From: Alloboseaceae bacterium BT-24-1
Lineage (GTDB): Bacteria > Pseudomonadota > Alphaproteobacteria > Rhizobiales > Beijerinckiaceae
Direction: 5' to 3'
DNA length: 64,000 bases
Assembly (NCBI GenBank): GCA_025846845.1
Contig: JAOYTL010000003.1
Location: forward strand, 186,001-250,000
Position 1 is the first letter of the stretch, and the number at the start of each line of letters is the position of its first letter. Both the position numbers and the translations under genes were made by a program. The notes beneath the pieces were generated by a model, which saw only the letters and a program-made list of their open reading frames with translations, did not search any database and was not told the origin of the DNA. This document shows, piece after piece, positions 7,938 to 16,929 of this stretch.

Positions 7938-8920
7938 GCGCGCTGAATCCTGCCAGCCATGGTGGCCTGTCGAAGCCGGCATTGCCGTTCAGCCCGGTCA
8001 CGCCGCTCATCTTCGCCGCGCTGATCGCGAGCTACTTCCTGTTTCCAAACCATCTCGCCCTGGCGACGCAGATCCTCGTGCTGATGATCTTTGCACTGTC
8101 CTACGACCTGCTGCAGGGCCATGCCGGCATCGTCTCGCTGGGCCACGCCGTTTTTCTCGGCCTCGGCGCCTATGGCAGCGCGATCCTCGCGCGATGGGGC
8201 TTCACCGACCCGCTGCTTGGGCTGGCGGCGGGCGCTTCGATCTCCGCTCTCGTGGCGCTGGTGCTGAGTCCGATCGTGGTCCGCGGCAGTGATTTCACCC
8301 GGCTCCTTGTCACGCTCGGCGTCGCCTCGCTGATCCACGAAGCCGCCAACCGGATGCGCGACCTCACCGGCGGCGCCGACGGGCTCGCGGATTTCGAGGT
8401 GGCTCCGCTGCTCGGGCTATTCGCATTCGACTTCGAGGGCAGGACGGCCTTTCTTTACGCGTTGACCGTCTTCGCCCTCGTCTATGCGGCGCTGTGGCGG
8501 GTGACGACCTCTCCCTTCGGACTGGCGCTGCGCGGCATTCGCGAGAACTCGCGCCGCATGCCGGCGATCGGCTCGCCGGTCGCGCGCCATCTGGCCGTGA
8601 GCTACCTGCTCTCCGGAGCCATCGCCGGTGTCGGCGGCGCGCTTCTGGCACAGACGAGCCGCTTCGCCTCGCTCGACATGCTGGGTTTCGAGCGCTCGGC
8701 CGAAATCGTCATGGTGGTGACGCTGGGCGGGACCGGTCACATCGCCGGCGTCAGCATCGGCGCCGCCGCCTTCGGGCTGGTCAAGGACGCGCTCTCGACG
8801 GTGAGCCCGCGCTATTGGCAGCTTGGGCTCGGGGTTGTCCTGATGGCGTCGGTCTTCCTGGCACGTGGCGGCATAGGCGGACTGATCGAGCGCTTTGGCC
8901 GGTTCGGGAGGCGCGCATGA
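7934..8920 (+). CDS. LivM-like branched-chain amino acid ABC permease
   Basis: ATG 7934 (MSALNPASHGG) overlaps the livH stop. The 328-residue product has the LivM signature LLQGHAGIVSLGHAVFLGLGAYGSAIL near residue 65 and the loop FGLALRGIRENSRRMPAIG used for ATPase coupling. The same reading frame is open upstream through livH, but only as a high-GC shadow. It overlaps livG by 4 bp. Confidence 0.92.
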   Translation: MSALNPASHGGLSKPALPFSPVTPLIFAALIASYFLFPNHLALATQILVLMIFALSYDLLQGHAGIVSLGHAVFLGLGAYGSAILARWGFTDPLLGLAAGASISALVALVLSPIVVRGSDFTRLLVTLGVASLIHEAANRMRDLTGGADGLADFEVAPLLGLFAFDFEGRTAFLYALTVFALVYAALWRVTTSPFGLALRGIRENSRRMPAIGSPVARHLAVSYLLSGAIAGVGGALLAQTSRFASLDMLGFERSAEIVMVVTLGGTGHIAGVSIGAAAFGLVKDALSTVSPRYWQLGLGVVLMASVFLARGGIGGLIERFGRFGRRA

Positions 8921-9664
8921 CCGCCGCGCTCGCGACGACTGCGCTCAGCGTGCGCTTCGGTGCCTTCCAGGCGGTGCGCGATGTTTCGCTCTCGGTCCGG
9001 GCCGGCGCGCGCCATGCGCTGATCGGCCCCAACGGCGCCGGCAAGACGACGCTGGTTCACGCCCTGACCGGCAGCGTGAAACCGGCTGCCGGCCGTATCC
9101 TCATTGCCGGCGAGGAGGCGACCGGCCGCTCGGAGGCGCAGCGCGTCCATATGGGGCTGGCCCGGACCTTCCAGATCAACCAGCTCTTCCGCAACCTCAC
9201 GGTCCTGGACAACGTCCTTCTCGCCGTGCTCGAGCGGAACCGCCGGACGGCCGTCTTCTGGCGCTCCGTGCGCAACGATAGGGCGGCGCTCGACGAGGCG
9301 CGCTCCTGCCTCGCCTTCGTCAATCTGCTGGCGCTGGCAGAACGGCCGGTCGCGGCGCTGCCCTATGGCAGCCAGCGCCTGCTCGAAATCGCGATCGCTC
9401 TGGCGGCGCGCCCGCGCGTGCTCGTACTCGACGAACCGGCGGCCGGAGTCCCTGCAGCCGAAAGCGCGGCGATCTTCGAGCGCATCCACGCTTTGCCCGC
9501 CAGCCTGACCGTGGTTTTCATCGAGCACGATATGGGCCTGGTCTTCCGCTTCGCCGAGCGGATCACGGTGCTGGTCGCCGGGCAGATCCTCACCGAAGGC
9601 ACACCGGCCGAGATCTCGGCCGATCCGCGCGTCAGGGAAGTCTATCTCGGCCGGCGAGGCGATC

Positions 9665-9675
<11 letters not shown>
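8917..9675 (+). CDS. LivG-like ABC transporter ATPase
   Basis: The 252-residue ATPase has Walker A GPNGAGKTT (residues 37-45), the LivG-type signature LPYGSQRLLEIA (in place of LSGGQ, as is normal for this subfamily), Walker B VLVLDEPAAG and the switch His in VVFIEHDMGLVF. It hydrolyses ATP to drive uptake through the LivHM-type permeases. The start overlaps livM by 4 bp and the end overlaps livF by 11 bp. Confidence 0.93.
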
Positions 9676-10357
<682 letters not shown>

Positions 10358-10364
10358 GGACGTG

Positions 10365-11195
10365 ATGATCGAACAGGACCTCTACGCCGGCACCATGGTC
10401 GAGATGACCGGGCCCGCCATTGCCGCCGCGGCCGGGCGCGGCGCGGGCGTGGTCCTGCCGATCGGCGTGATGGAGCATCACGGCCCGCATCTGCCGATTG
10501 GGACCGACGCGCATATCGCGACGGCGCTGTGCCGGCTGACAAGGCGCTACGCTGCGGAAGCCGGCCGCGAGCTCGTGATCGCGCCACCGTTCTACTGGGG
10601 CGTGAACCACGTGCTCTCGGCCTTTCCGGCGACGTTCCGCACCCGGCCTGACATTGCGGCCGCACTGCTCAACGACATCGTCGACACGCTCTGCGAGAAC
10701 GGCTTTCGCGATGTCCTCTTCGTCAGCCACCATGGCGACCTCGAGCACAACCGGATGCTGCACAAGGTCATGCTGGAGCAGCTCGAGCGCGGGCCGGGCC
10801 GGGCGCGCTGGCTCTATGCGCCGCTGCGCTGGCGCCTGTTCGAACGATTAGGCTGTTCCGGCAGCGAACCGTTCTGGGTGCCGTGGGAGCGCCCTGATGG
10901 GCTCGACGCGTTGAAGATGACCGGGCTTCTTGGCGTCCACGCCGACGAACTCGAAACCGCGGCGATGGCGCGCTATTACCCGGCACTGGTCGACTTCGAC
11001 ATCCTGCCGGAGCTAATCCCGACGCAGCTGGGCGAAGCCGATCTCGTTCGCTGGCGCAAGGGCGGAAGCGAGGCCAAGGCCGTCACGCCGGACGGTTATT
11101 TCGGCGCTCCGGCCCCGATCGATCCGGAACTCTGGCGCCATTACGACCTGATCGCGCGCGTCATGGCGAAAGCCCTCGCAGCCGACTCGGCCTGA
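10365..11195 (+). CDS. Creatininase-family amidohydrolase
   Basis: ATG 10365 (MIEQDLYAGT) follows GAGGA; a GTG at 10362 would add one residue. The 276-residue protein shows the family's metal-binding start LPIGVMEHHGPHLPIGTDAHIA (Glu, His and Asp ligands) and a second His-rich strand VSHHGDLEHNR. Creatininase-family enzymes hydrolyse cyclic or linear amides, including creatinine, N-formyl compounds and pyrroloquinoline precursors. It is the last gene of the Liv operon, eight bases after livF, so it probably acts on the imported compound or on a product of the ring-cleavage operon. Confidence 0.87.
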   Translation: MIEQDLYAGTMVEMTGPAIAAAAGRGAGVVLPIGVMEHHGPHLPIGTDAHIATALCRLTRRYAAEAGRELVIAPPFYWGVNHVLSAFPATFRTRPDIAAALLNDIVDTLCENGFRDVLFVSHHGDLEHNRMLHKVMLEQLERGPGRARWLYAPLRWRLFERLGCSGSEPFWVPWERPDGLDALKMTGLLGVHADELETAAMARYYPALVDFDILPELIPTQLGEADLVRWRKGGSEAKAVTPDGYFGAPAPIDPELWRHYDLIARVMAKALAADSA

Positions 11196-11634
11196 GCTGC
11201 GCGTCGGATGACTGCGGTGGCCTTACGTTGCCTGGAATTCGGTCCCTTTTCGCAGGACAGCTCGTCGAACATTTTTCGGTGAACGCAAAGGCTGCATGCG
11301 CGGCGGAAGTGGGACACTAGCGATCAATCGGACTTTCGATCTCTCGATCCGAACTGCTAGCAGAGATGCGCCAGTTGCGGACATTGAGCCGGTTCCGGGA
11401 GCCGGATATTCCAGACCCTCTGATGGGTCCGTTCGATGCCCAAATCGCCGGACTGCGGGTTCGATCCATTCCGCAATGTTCGAGAACAAGTGTGCTCAGT
11501 TTGGCACGGTATCCACCGACGGTTTGGCAACTGCGGCTCGAATCCCAGCGCCAAAAATCGCAAATGGTGGTGATTTCGCGGTCACCATGACCCGTCGAGG
11601 CTGATCGTCGCCGCGGTTGCGCTCGACGCCGGTT
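11196..11634. other. 439-bp gap between two convergent operons
   Basis: No ORF here has a ribosome-binding site or recognisable protein. Two stretches resemble the T-arm of a tRNA (GGTTCGATCC at about 11458-11467 and CTCGAATCCC at about 11537-11546), and TTTGGC (11500-11505) could pair with GCCAAA (11550-11555). No complete cloverleaf can be drawn. It may hold degraded tRNA-like sequence or be simple spacer. The flanking operons converge, so terminators are expected, but no GC stem with a T-run is seen. Confidence 0.4.
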
Positions 11635-12399
11635 TCAATGCCGCGGCAGGATCTCGCCCAGGAACTTCCGTGTGCGCTCGTGCCTGGGGTTGCCGAAGAA
11701 GTCCTGCGGCGCGGCCTCCTCGACGATGACGCCGCTGGCCATGAAGATCACCCGGTCCGCGACCTGGCGCGCAAAGCCCATCTCATGGGTGACACAGATC
11801 ATCGTCATGCCGTCCTCGGCGAGCCCCACCATCGTGTCGAGCACCTCCTTGACCATTTCCGGGTCGAGGGCCGAGGTCGGCTCGTCGAACAGCATCACCT
11901 TGGGCTCCATGCACAGCGCCCTGGCGATGGCGACGCGCTGCTGCTGCCCGCCCGAGAGCTGGGCCGGGAACTTGTCGGCCTGGTTGAGGATTTTGACCCG
12001 GTCGAGCAACCGGCGAGCGGTCGCATCCGCCTCCGCGCGGGATACCCCGCGCGAGCGCATCGGCGCGAGCACGCAGTTCTCCAGCACGGTCAGATGCGGG
12101 AAGAGATTGAACTGCTGGAACACCATCCCGACCTCGCGGCGGATGGCGTCGATGACGCCGGCATCCTCGATCAGGCGGGTACCGTCGACGACGATCTGAC
12201 CCCCTTGATAGGGTTCGAGATGGTTGATGCAGCGGATCAGCGTCGACTTGCCGGAGCCCGACGGCCCGCACAGGACGATCTTCTCGCCCGTGCGGACCAA
12301 AAGGTTGATGTCCGTCAGGACCTGGAAGCTGCCGAACCACTTGTTCACGCCTTGCATCGTGATCATCGGCGCGGGCGATGCGGCGGCTTGGTCGGTCAT
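11635..12399 (-). CDS. Polar amino acid ABC transporter ATPase (GlnQ/HisP type)
   Basis: ATG 12399 (MTDQAAASPAP) is favoured over an upstream TTG at 12414. The 254-residue protein has Walker A GPSGSGKST (about 44-52), LSGGQQQRVAIARAL, VMLFDEPTSALDPE and the His switch CVTHEMGFAR, all typical of the polar-amino-acid uptake subfamily. It is the last gene of the isomerase-dehydrogenase-permease-permease-SBP-ATPase operon and energises that importer. Confidence 0.92.
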   Translation of the reverse strand: MTDQAAASPAPMITMQGVNKWFGSFQVLTDINLLVRTGEKIVLCGPSGSGKSTLIRCINHLEPYQGGQIVVDGTRLIEDAGVIDAIRREVGMVFQQFNLFPHLTVLENCVLAPMRSRGVSRAEADATARRLLDRVKILNQADKFPAQLSGGQQQRVAIARALCMEPKVMLFDEPTSALDPEMVKEVLDTMVGLAEDGMTMICVTHEMGFARQVADRVIFMASGVIVEEAAPQDFFGNPRHERTRKFLGEILPRH

Positions 12400-12426
12400 G
12401 GCGAAGCCTTTCAAAGCGTCATGGCG

Positions 12427-13269
12427 TCAGCTGGCGACGAACGGGATCTCCGGCACGCTGTCCGGGAAGGGCGGCAGCGGGTTCTTCATCCATTTCGGGT
12501 AGATTTTCGCCAGCTCGCCATTGGCTTTGATCTTGTCGATGAAGCCATTGATGAAGGCGTTGATCTCCTTCTCGCCGAGCCGCGTGCAGGCGCCGTTGTA
12601 GAGCTTGGTGAACTCGAGCTTGTTCTCGTAGATGCCCGGCTTCGCCTCCTCGAGGCGTGGAATGTAGAAGATGTTGCCGCCGACGGCCTGGACCTGGCCG
12701 GAGAGCAGCGCCTGGATCGTCGGCGCGTCGCCGTCGAAGCGCCGGATCGTGGTGCCGGGAGGCGCGGTCTTGGTGACGTCGGCATCCTGCACGCTGCCGC
12801 GGGCGACGCCGATCGTGTACTTGCCCATGTCGGCATGCGTCTTCACCACCACGTCCTTCGGTGCGATGAAGGTGATGATGTTGGCGGCATAAGGCTTGCT
12901 GAACTGCACGGCCTTGGCGCGCTCGGGCAGCATCGCCATGGTTGCGAACAGCACGTCGACGCGGCCGGAGGTCAGCGCCGGAATGCGGTTGGCGACGGCG
13001 AGCTGCACGAACTCGGCGGGAACGCCGAGCTCCCTGGAGAAGAGTTCCGAGATATCGGCGTCGAGCCCCTCCTGCTTGCCGGCGGAGTTGACGAACCCCC
13101 AGGGCGGATTGTCGCCCTGAATGCCGATGATGACCTTGCCGCGGCTCTTGATCTCGGCCGGCGTCGCCGCCAGGGCCGGTCTGGTGATGAGCATCGGCGC
13201 GGCCACTGTGGCGGCGCCGGCGGCGATGAGCTGGCGGCGATTGAGACCTGTTCTGGTCGTATGGGTCAT
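12427..13269 (-). CDS. Amino-acid-type ABC transporter substrate-binding protein (SBP_bac_3) with Tat-like signal
   Basis: ATG 13269 is preceded by AGGAGG. The 280-residue protein opens with a twin-arginine-like leader (LNRRQLIAAGAATVAAP, cleavage near RPALA-AT), then a type II periplasmic fold (GKVIIGIQGDNPPWGFV, GRVDVLFATMAMLPERAKAV, IGVARGSVQDADV). Tat export is less common than Sec export for such proteins. It supplies substrate to the two permeases directly upstream. With Gfo/Idh and isomerase partners the ligand may be an amino-polyol, opine or sugar-amine rather than a plain amino acid. Confidence 0.9.
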   Translation of the reverse strand: MTHTTRTGLNRRQLIAAGAATVAAPMLITRPALAATPAEIKSRGKVIIGIQGDNPPWGFVNSAGKQEGLDADISELFSRELGVPAEFVQLAVANRIPALTSGRVDVLFATMAMLPERAKAVQFSKPYAANIITFIAPKDVVVKTHADMGKYTIGVARGSVQDADVTKTAPPGTTIRRFDGDAPTIQALLSGQVQAVGGNIFYIPRLEEAKPGIYENKLEFTKLYNGACTRLGEKEINAFINGFIDKIKANGELAKIYPKWMKNPLPPFPDSVPEIPFVAS

Positions 13270-13310
13270 CGTTCCCTCCTGGATTCTTGGTCTTGGTGAT
13301 GCCGCCGATA

Positions 13311-13952
13311 TCAGTGCGAGGCCGCGGCAAGCCTGCGCTCCAGCCGCGCGCCATAGAGCGAGAGCGGCCAGCAGATGAGGAAGTAGAGGACGCCCACCAC
13401 GCCGAAGACGAGCAGGGGCTTGAAGATCTGGTTGGAGATGATCGTCCCGGCGCGGGCGAGCTCGGTGAAGCCGACGATGGCGGCGAGCGAGGTGCCCTTG
13501 ATCAGCTGGACGAGGAAGCCGATCGTCGCCGGCAGCGAGATCCGGAGCGCCTGCGGCAGGATCACGTCCCGCATCCGCGAGACATAGCCGAGGCTCAGCG
13601 CCTTCGCCGCCTCGGTCTGCCCCTTCGGTACGGCCTCGATCGAGCCGCGCCAGATCTCGCCGAGGAAGGCGCTGGCATGCAGCGTGAAGCCGATGGCGAC
13701 GGAGAGCCAGGCGTCGAGCTTCAGGCCGACCAGGGCCAGGCCGTAATAGACCACGAAGAGCTGCATCAGGAGCGGCGTGCCCTGGAAGAGGGCAATGTAG
13801 CCGGCGGTCGCCTGCTCGAGCGGGCGGATGCCGGAGGTGCGGGCCAGCGCGATGCCGAGGCCGCTGGCGGCGCCGCAGACGAAGCCGATCGCGGACAGGA
13901 AGAGCGTCCATTTCAGCCCGGTCAGCAGGAAGAGGAATTCGCTTCCGTTCAT
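13311..13952 (-). CDS. Polar amino acid ABC permease (HisM/GlnP type)
   Basis: ATG 13952 (MNGSEFLFLLTGLKWTLFLS) gives 213 residues with five predicted membrane spans. The EAA loop EAAKALSLGYVSRMRDVILPQ is the ATPase-contact motif of the family. A tail of open frame continues past the start but overlaps the neighbouring permease. It pairs with the gene at 13961-14629. Confidence 0.92.
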   Translation of the reverse strand: MNGSEFLFLLTGLKWTLFLSAIGFVCGAASGLGIALARTSGIRPLEQATAGYIALFQGTPLLMQLFVVYYGLALVGLKLDAWLSVAIGFTLHASAFLGEIWRGSIEAVPKGQTEAAKALSLGYVSRMRDVILPQALRISLPATIGFLVQLIKGTSLAAIVGFTELARAGTIISNQIFKPLLVFGVVGVLYFLICWPLSLYGARLERRLAAASH

Positions 13953-13960
13953 GGCGCGCC

Positions 13961-14629
13961 TCACTTCACCGGGTAGCTGAAATGGCGCGCCGTGACCTGC
14001 GCGAACATCCGCATCATCAGCCAGGACATGGCGAGGTAGAGCAGCGTGACCACGCCGTAGACCTCGAAGCTGCGGAAGGTGTTGTTCTCGATGTTCTGCG
14101 CGACCGAGGTCAGCTCGTAAGCCGAGATCGCCGAGGCGATGCTGGTGGTCAGCGTCAGCAGGATGAACTGACTGGTCAGTGACGGGAAGATCGCGCGCAG
14201 TGCCGGCTTCAGCACGACCAGGCGGAAGACCTGGCCCTTGTGCAACCCGAGCGCGAGGCCAGCCTCGATCTGGCCCTTGCCGATCGACTGCACGCCGCCG
14301 CGGATGATCTCGATTGCGTAGGCGCCGCCATTGACGCCGAGCGCGATGATCGCCGTGGGAGTCGGATCGAGCCTGATGCCGGCGAGCGGCAAGGCGAAGA
14401 AGATGAAATAGATCTGGACCAGGAAGGGCGTGTTGCGGATCAGCTCGACGAAACCGATCACCAGCCAGCGCAGCCCGCGATAGGGCGAGTCGCGCAGCAC
14501 CACGCCGCCGATCCCGATGACCAGCGCGAGGACCATGCCCGCGAGCGCCAGCCCGAGCGTGCCGAGGCAACCCCATAGCAGGTCCGGAAGCCCCTCGATG
14601 ACGGGGCCGAAATCGAACTTGTAGTTCAA
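13961..14629 (-). CDS. Polar amino acid ABC permease (HisQ/GlnP type)
   Basis: TTG 14629 (read as MNYKFDFGPVIEGLPDLLWG) is preferred: a purine-rich AGAGGGAAGAAG precedes it and the longer frame would add a 30-residue, charged, non-family extension. The 222-residue product has the five-span layout and EAA loop EAGLALGLHKGQVFRLVVLKP. It forms a heterodimer with the next permease. The rare TTG start may lower expression relative to its partner. Confidence 0.88.
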   Translation of the reverse strand: MNYKFDFGPVIEGLPDLLWGCLGTLGLALAGMVLALVIGIGGVVLRDSPYRGLRWLVIGFVELIRNTPFLVQIYFIFFALPLAGIRLDPTPTAIIALGVNGGAYAIEIIRGGVQSIGKGQIEAGLALGLHKGQVFRLVVLKPALRAIFPSLTSQFILLTLTTSIASAISAYELTSVAQNIENNTFRSFEVYGVVTLLYLAMSWLMMRMFAQVTARHFSYPVK

Positions 14630-14806
14630 GACGCTTCTTCCCTCTTCCGATGGACCTTCTTGCGGGTCCGGTGGCCTTGCCTGCGGTTCGGTCGCTCCTT
14701 CGGTGTCGCGGCAGCGCGGCACCCTCCTTCATCGTTTTCGCCCTTGCTGGTGCCCGCGCGCGGCGGACGCCGGTGATCGCGGCTCGCTAGCGCCGGGCTT
14801 TCCGGC

Positions 14807-15901
14807 TCATGAAGCTCTCCGCTGCGGCTGTCCGGATTGGGTTGAGAGCAGAGCCGCATACTGATCCCGCAGATCGATCCGCTTGCCGCTCGCGGCGGCC
14901 TCGGCCACGGCGAGCGTCGCGATCAGCGTGCGTGCGCCGTCCTCGACCGGTTGCAGGGACACAGCCGTGCCGCGGACCACATCGCGGAAATGGTCGAGCT
15001 GGGCGATGTAGGGATCGAGCGTCGGCGTATGGATCCGCTGCGCCTGGATCGGCTGGTTCCAGCTTGGTTCGCCGTTCGCTTGCGTCCAGGCGACCAGATT
15101 GGGGAATTCGAGCGCGCCATGACTGCCCATGAAGCGGTAGCTGCTCTCGCCGCTGAACGGGAACTCAGGCGACTCCCCGACACCCTGCTCCGTGGTCCAG
15201 GGCGAGACGGCGCTGTCGCTGGCGAAGAAGGTCCCGATCACCCCGTTCTCGAACTCGATCAGCACGCCGGCGGTGTCTTCGACCGCAAAGCCGCGCTGAC
15301 GGTTCGAGAGGACGGCGCCGACCGAGACGATCTCGCCAACCGAAAAGCGCAGGAAATCGATCTCGTGGATCAGGTTGATCAGCACGGGCCCGCCACCGGC
15401 CTGCGTCCGCCACGGCGCGACCTTGAAATAGGGATCCGGCTTGTACGCTGCCCAGATGGCGGAGACGCCGACGAGATCGCCGATCCGGCCTTCCCCCAGC
15501 AGGGACCGCAGGGTCACGACCTGGCGATGGTGGCGGCGGTGATGGCCGACCAGCGACCGGATGCCGGCTTTCCTGATCTCGCCGATCAGCGTGTTCGCCG
15601 ACTCCAGCGTGTCGGTGACCGGCTTCTCGATCAGGATGTGGATGCCGCGGCGGGCGCATTCGATGCCGTTCTCGGCATGGAGCTGGTTGGGCGAGGCGAT
15701 GATGACGGCGCTCGGCCGTGCTTGGTCGAGCATGGTGCGGTAATCGGCGAAGACGCGCGCCTGCGGATGCTGGGCCGCGACCTGCCCGGCATTGACGTCG
15801 GCGATTCCGACGAGATCGAAATCGGGATGCTCGGCGATCTTCGCCAGGTGCTTGCGTCCGATCAGGCCTGCGCCGATCACGCCGATTGCGATGTTCGTCA
15901 T
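14807..15901 (-). CDS. Gfo/Idh/MocA-family NAD(P)-dependent oxidoreductase
   Basis: The 364-residue protein begins with the dinucleotide fold IAIGVIGAGLIGRKHLAKI, followed by VGIADVN, the family's EKPVTDTLESA (catalytic-type Lys near 95) and a C-terminal alpha/beta domain with LINLIHEIDFLRFSVGEI (His-Asp pair). Members oxidise sugars, inositols or amino-sugar derivatives. It overlaps the TIM-barrel gene by 4 bp, and a 177-bp gap separates it from the permeases. The pairing with an isomerase resembles inositol or rhizopine catabolism; the substrate is not determined. Confidence 0.9.
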   Translation of the reverse strand: MTNIAIGVIGAGLIGRKHLAKIAEHPDFDLVGIADVNAGQVAAQHPQARVFADYRTMLDQARPSAVIIASPNQLHAENGIECARRGIHILIEKPVTDTLESANTLIGEIRKAGIRSLVGHHRRHHRQVVTLRSLLGEGRIGDLVGVSAIWAAYKPDPYFKVAPWRTQAGGGPVLINLIHEIDFLRFSVGEIVSVGAVLSNRQRGFAVEDTAGVLIEFENGVIGTFFASDSAVSPWTTEQGVGESPEFPFSGESSYRFMGSHGALEFPNLVAWTQANGEPSWNQPIQAQRIHTPTLDPYIAQLDHFRDVVRGTAVSLQPVEDGARTLIATLAVAEAAASGKRIDLRDQYAALLSTQSGQPQRRAS

Positions 15902-16761
15902 GCTCTCACGGATCCCTGTGTTGTCGGGAGGCGCGGCGAATTGCCGACTTCGGGCGCCTCGGGCGAAGGCAGGCCGTCCAGCAATCGGCGCGTCGCGGCG
16001 TAGGCCGTCGCGATCCGCGAACGCGCATCGGGTCCGCGCATCGGCAGTTCGACGCTGAGCGCCGCATCTGATGGCAGCCCCTGCAGCAGCGCGGCGAGCG
16101 GCAATACGCCTTGCCCCGGCGGCAAGCGTCCTTCGCGTGCCTCCGTGATGGCGTCGGCGTCGTTCGCCGGCTGGGTCGCAGCCGCGTCGCAGAGCTGAGC
16201 CGCGCGTAAAAAATGCCTCGGCAAGTCCGCGAGATCGCCGGGCTCGCCGCCCGAACGGCTGAGATGCAGTGCATCCACCAGCACGGCGCCGTTGGGTCTG
16301 CCCGCCTGGCGTACGATCGCCTCGGCCTGCGCCAGCGTCCCGACCATGCGCCAGCGCATGAATTCCAGATCGACACGCAGGCCGAACTCGCCGGCGAGAT
16401 CGCAGAGTGCGGCGAAGCTGGCGGTGAGGCGTAGGCGATCGGCGTCGTCGCCGGACACTGTCACTGCCGAGGCACCCAGTTCGGCACCGGCTTCGAGCAT
16501 CGGCGCAAAGGCCCGGATGTCGAGGCCGGGCGTGAGCTGGATGAATTCGATCTCGTTCAGGCGCACGCCTTCCGACGCCAGGATCGTGCGCAGTTCCCGC
16601 TGAGCCCAGGATCCGACGCGGAGCGGATAGGCGACACCGCCTGCCATCGCGGGATGCACGCGCAAGCCAATGGAACCGAAACCCGCGCCTGCTGCCTCCC
16701 GAGCCAGTTCCGGCGGCGAGAGCTCGAGCGCCGTCAAATGGGCCAGGCCGAGCGCGCTCAT
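15898..16761 (-). CDS. TIM-barrel sugar phosphate isomerase/epimerase (AP-endonuclease 2 superfamily)
   Basis: The 287-residue protein shows the Xyl-isomerase-like TIM barrel: AREAAGAGFGSIGLRVHPAM, LNEIEFIQLTPG, LGASAVTVSGDDADR, LRVDLEFMRWRMV and VLVDALHLSRSGGEP. These contain the Glu and His/Asp positions expected to bind a metal. It is the first full-length gene of the operon. Its ATG overlaps the stop of a 35-codon leader ORF (ATGA), suggesting translational coupling. Confidence 0.85.
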   Translation of the reverse strand: MSALGLAHLTALELSPPELAREAAGAGFGSIGLRVHPAMAGGVAYPLRVGSWAQRELRTILASEGVRLNEIEFIQLTPGLDIRAFAPMLEAGAELGASAVTVSGDDADRLRLTASFAALCDLAGEFGLRVDLEFMRWRMVGTLAQAEAIVRQAGRPNGAVLVDALHLSRSGGEPGDLADLPRHFLRAAQLCDAAATQPANDADAITEAREGRLPPGQGVLPLAALLQGLPSDAALSVELPMRGPDARSRIATAYAATRRLLDGLPSPEAPEVGNSPRLPTTQGSVRA

Positions 16762-16865
16762 CGGGCTGCGGCCTTCATATGGCCGACCGGTTGCCTTGCG
16801 CCGGCTTGCCTCACAGCCCCTGGGGATGGGAGGACCCGAACGGATCGACCGGATACGGTGGTCAT
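16758..16865 (-). CDS. Possible 35-residue leader peptide ORF
   Basis: A strong GGGAGGA site lies nine to ten bases before an ATG at 16865. The 35-codon frame (MTTVSGRSVRVLPSPGAVRQ and on) ends in a TGA that overlaps the isomerase ATG. The best Shine-Dalgarno of the region belongs to this small ORF, not to the isomerase. It could be a real leader that couples translation, or the operon's true mRNA start region with a decayed gene start. No homologue is recognised. Confidence 0.35.
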   Translation of the reverse strand: MTTVSGRSVRVLPSPGAVRQAGARQPVGHMKAAAR

Positions 16866-16881
16866 CGTGCTTCCTCCCTGC

Positions 16882-16929
16882 AATTAACCTACAGGATAAT
16901 TGCAGGTTAATTAACCTGATGGATAATTG
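16882..16929. promoter_or_regulatory. Tandem operators between the isomerase operon and tetR
   Basis: Two 21-bp copies, 16882-16902 and 16909-16929, start with AATTAACCT and end with GGATAATTG and differ only in the three central bases. Each is an imperfect dyad. Between and across them runs a perfect palindrome CAGGTTAATTAACCTG (16903-16918). The second copy abuts the proposed tetR ATG at 16930. The arrangement fits a TetR dimer pair repressing both directions. Confidence 0.6.

Noticed and set aside
7049..8920. Apparent fusion of two permeases in one frame
   Set aside because: The first half is an out-of-frame shadow of livH; livM has its own ATG at 7934 overlapping the livH stop.
11500..11555. 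Possible tRNA or tRNA remnant
   Set aside because: TTTGGC/GCCAAA could form an acceptor-like stem, but the span is only 56 nt and no D or anticodon arm can be drawn.
11617..13299. 560-codon plus-strand frame
   Set aside because: It runs antisense to the ATPase and binding-protein genes, both of which carry full family motifs.
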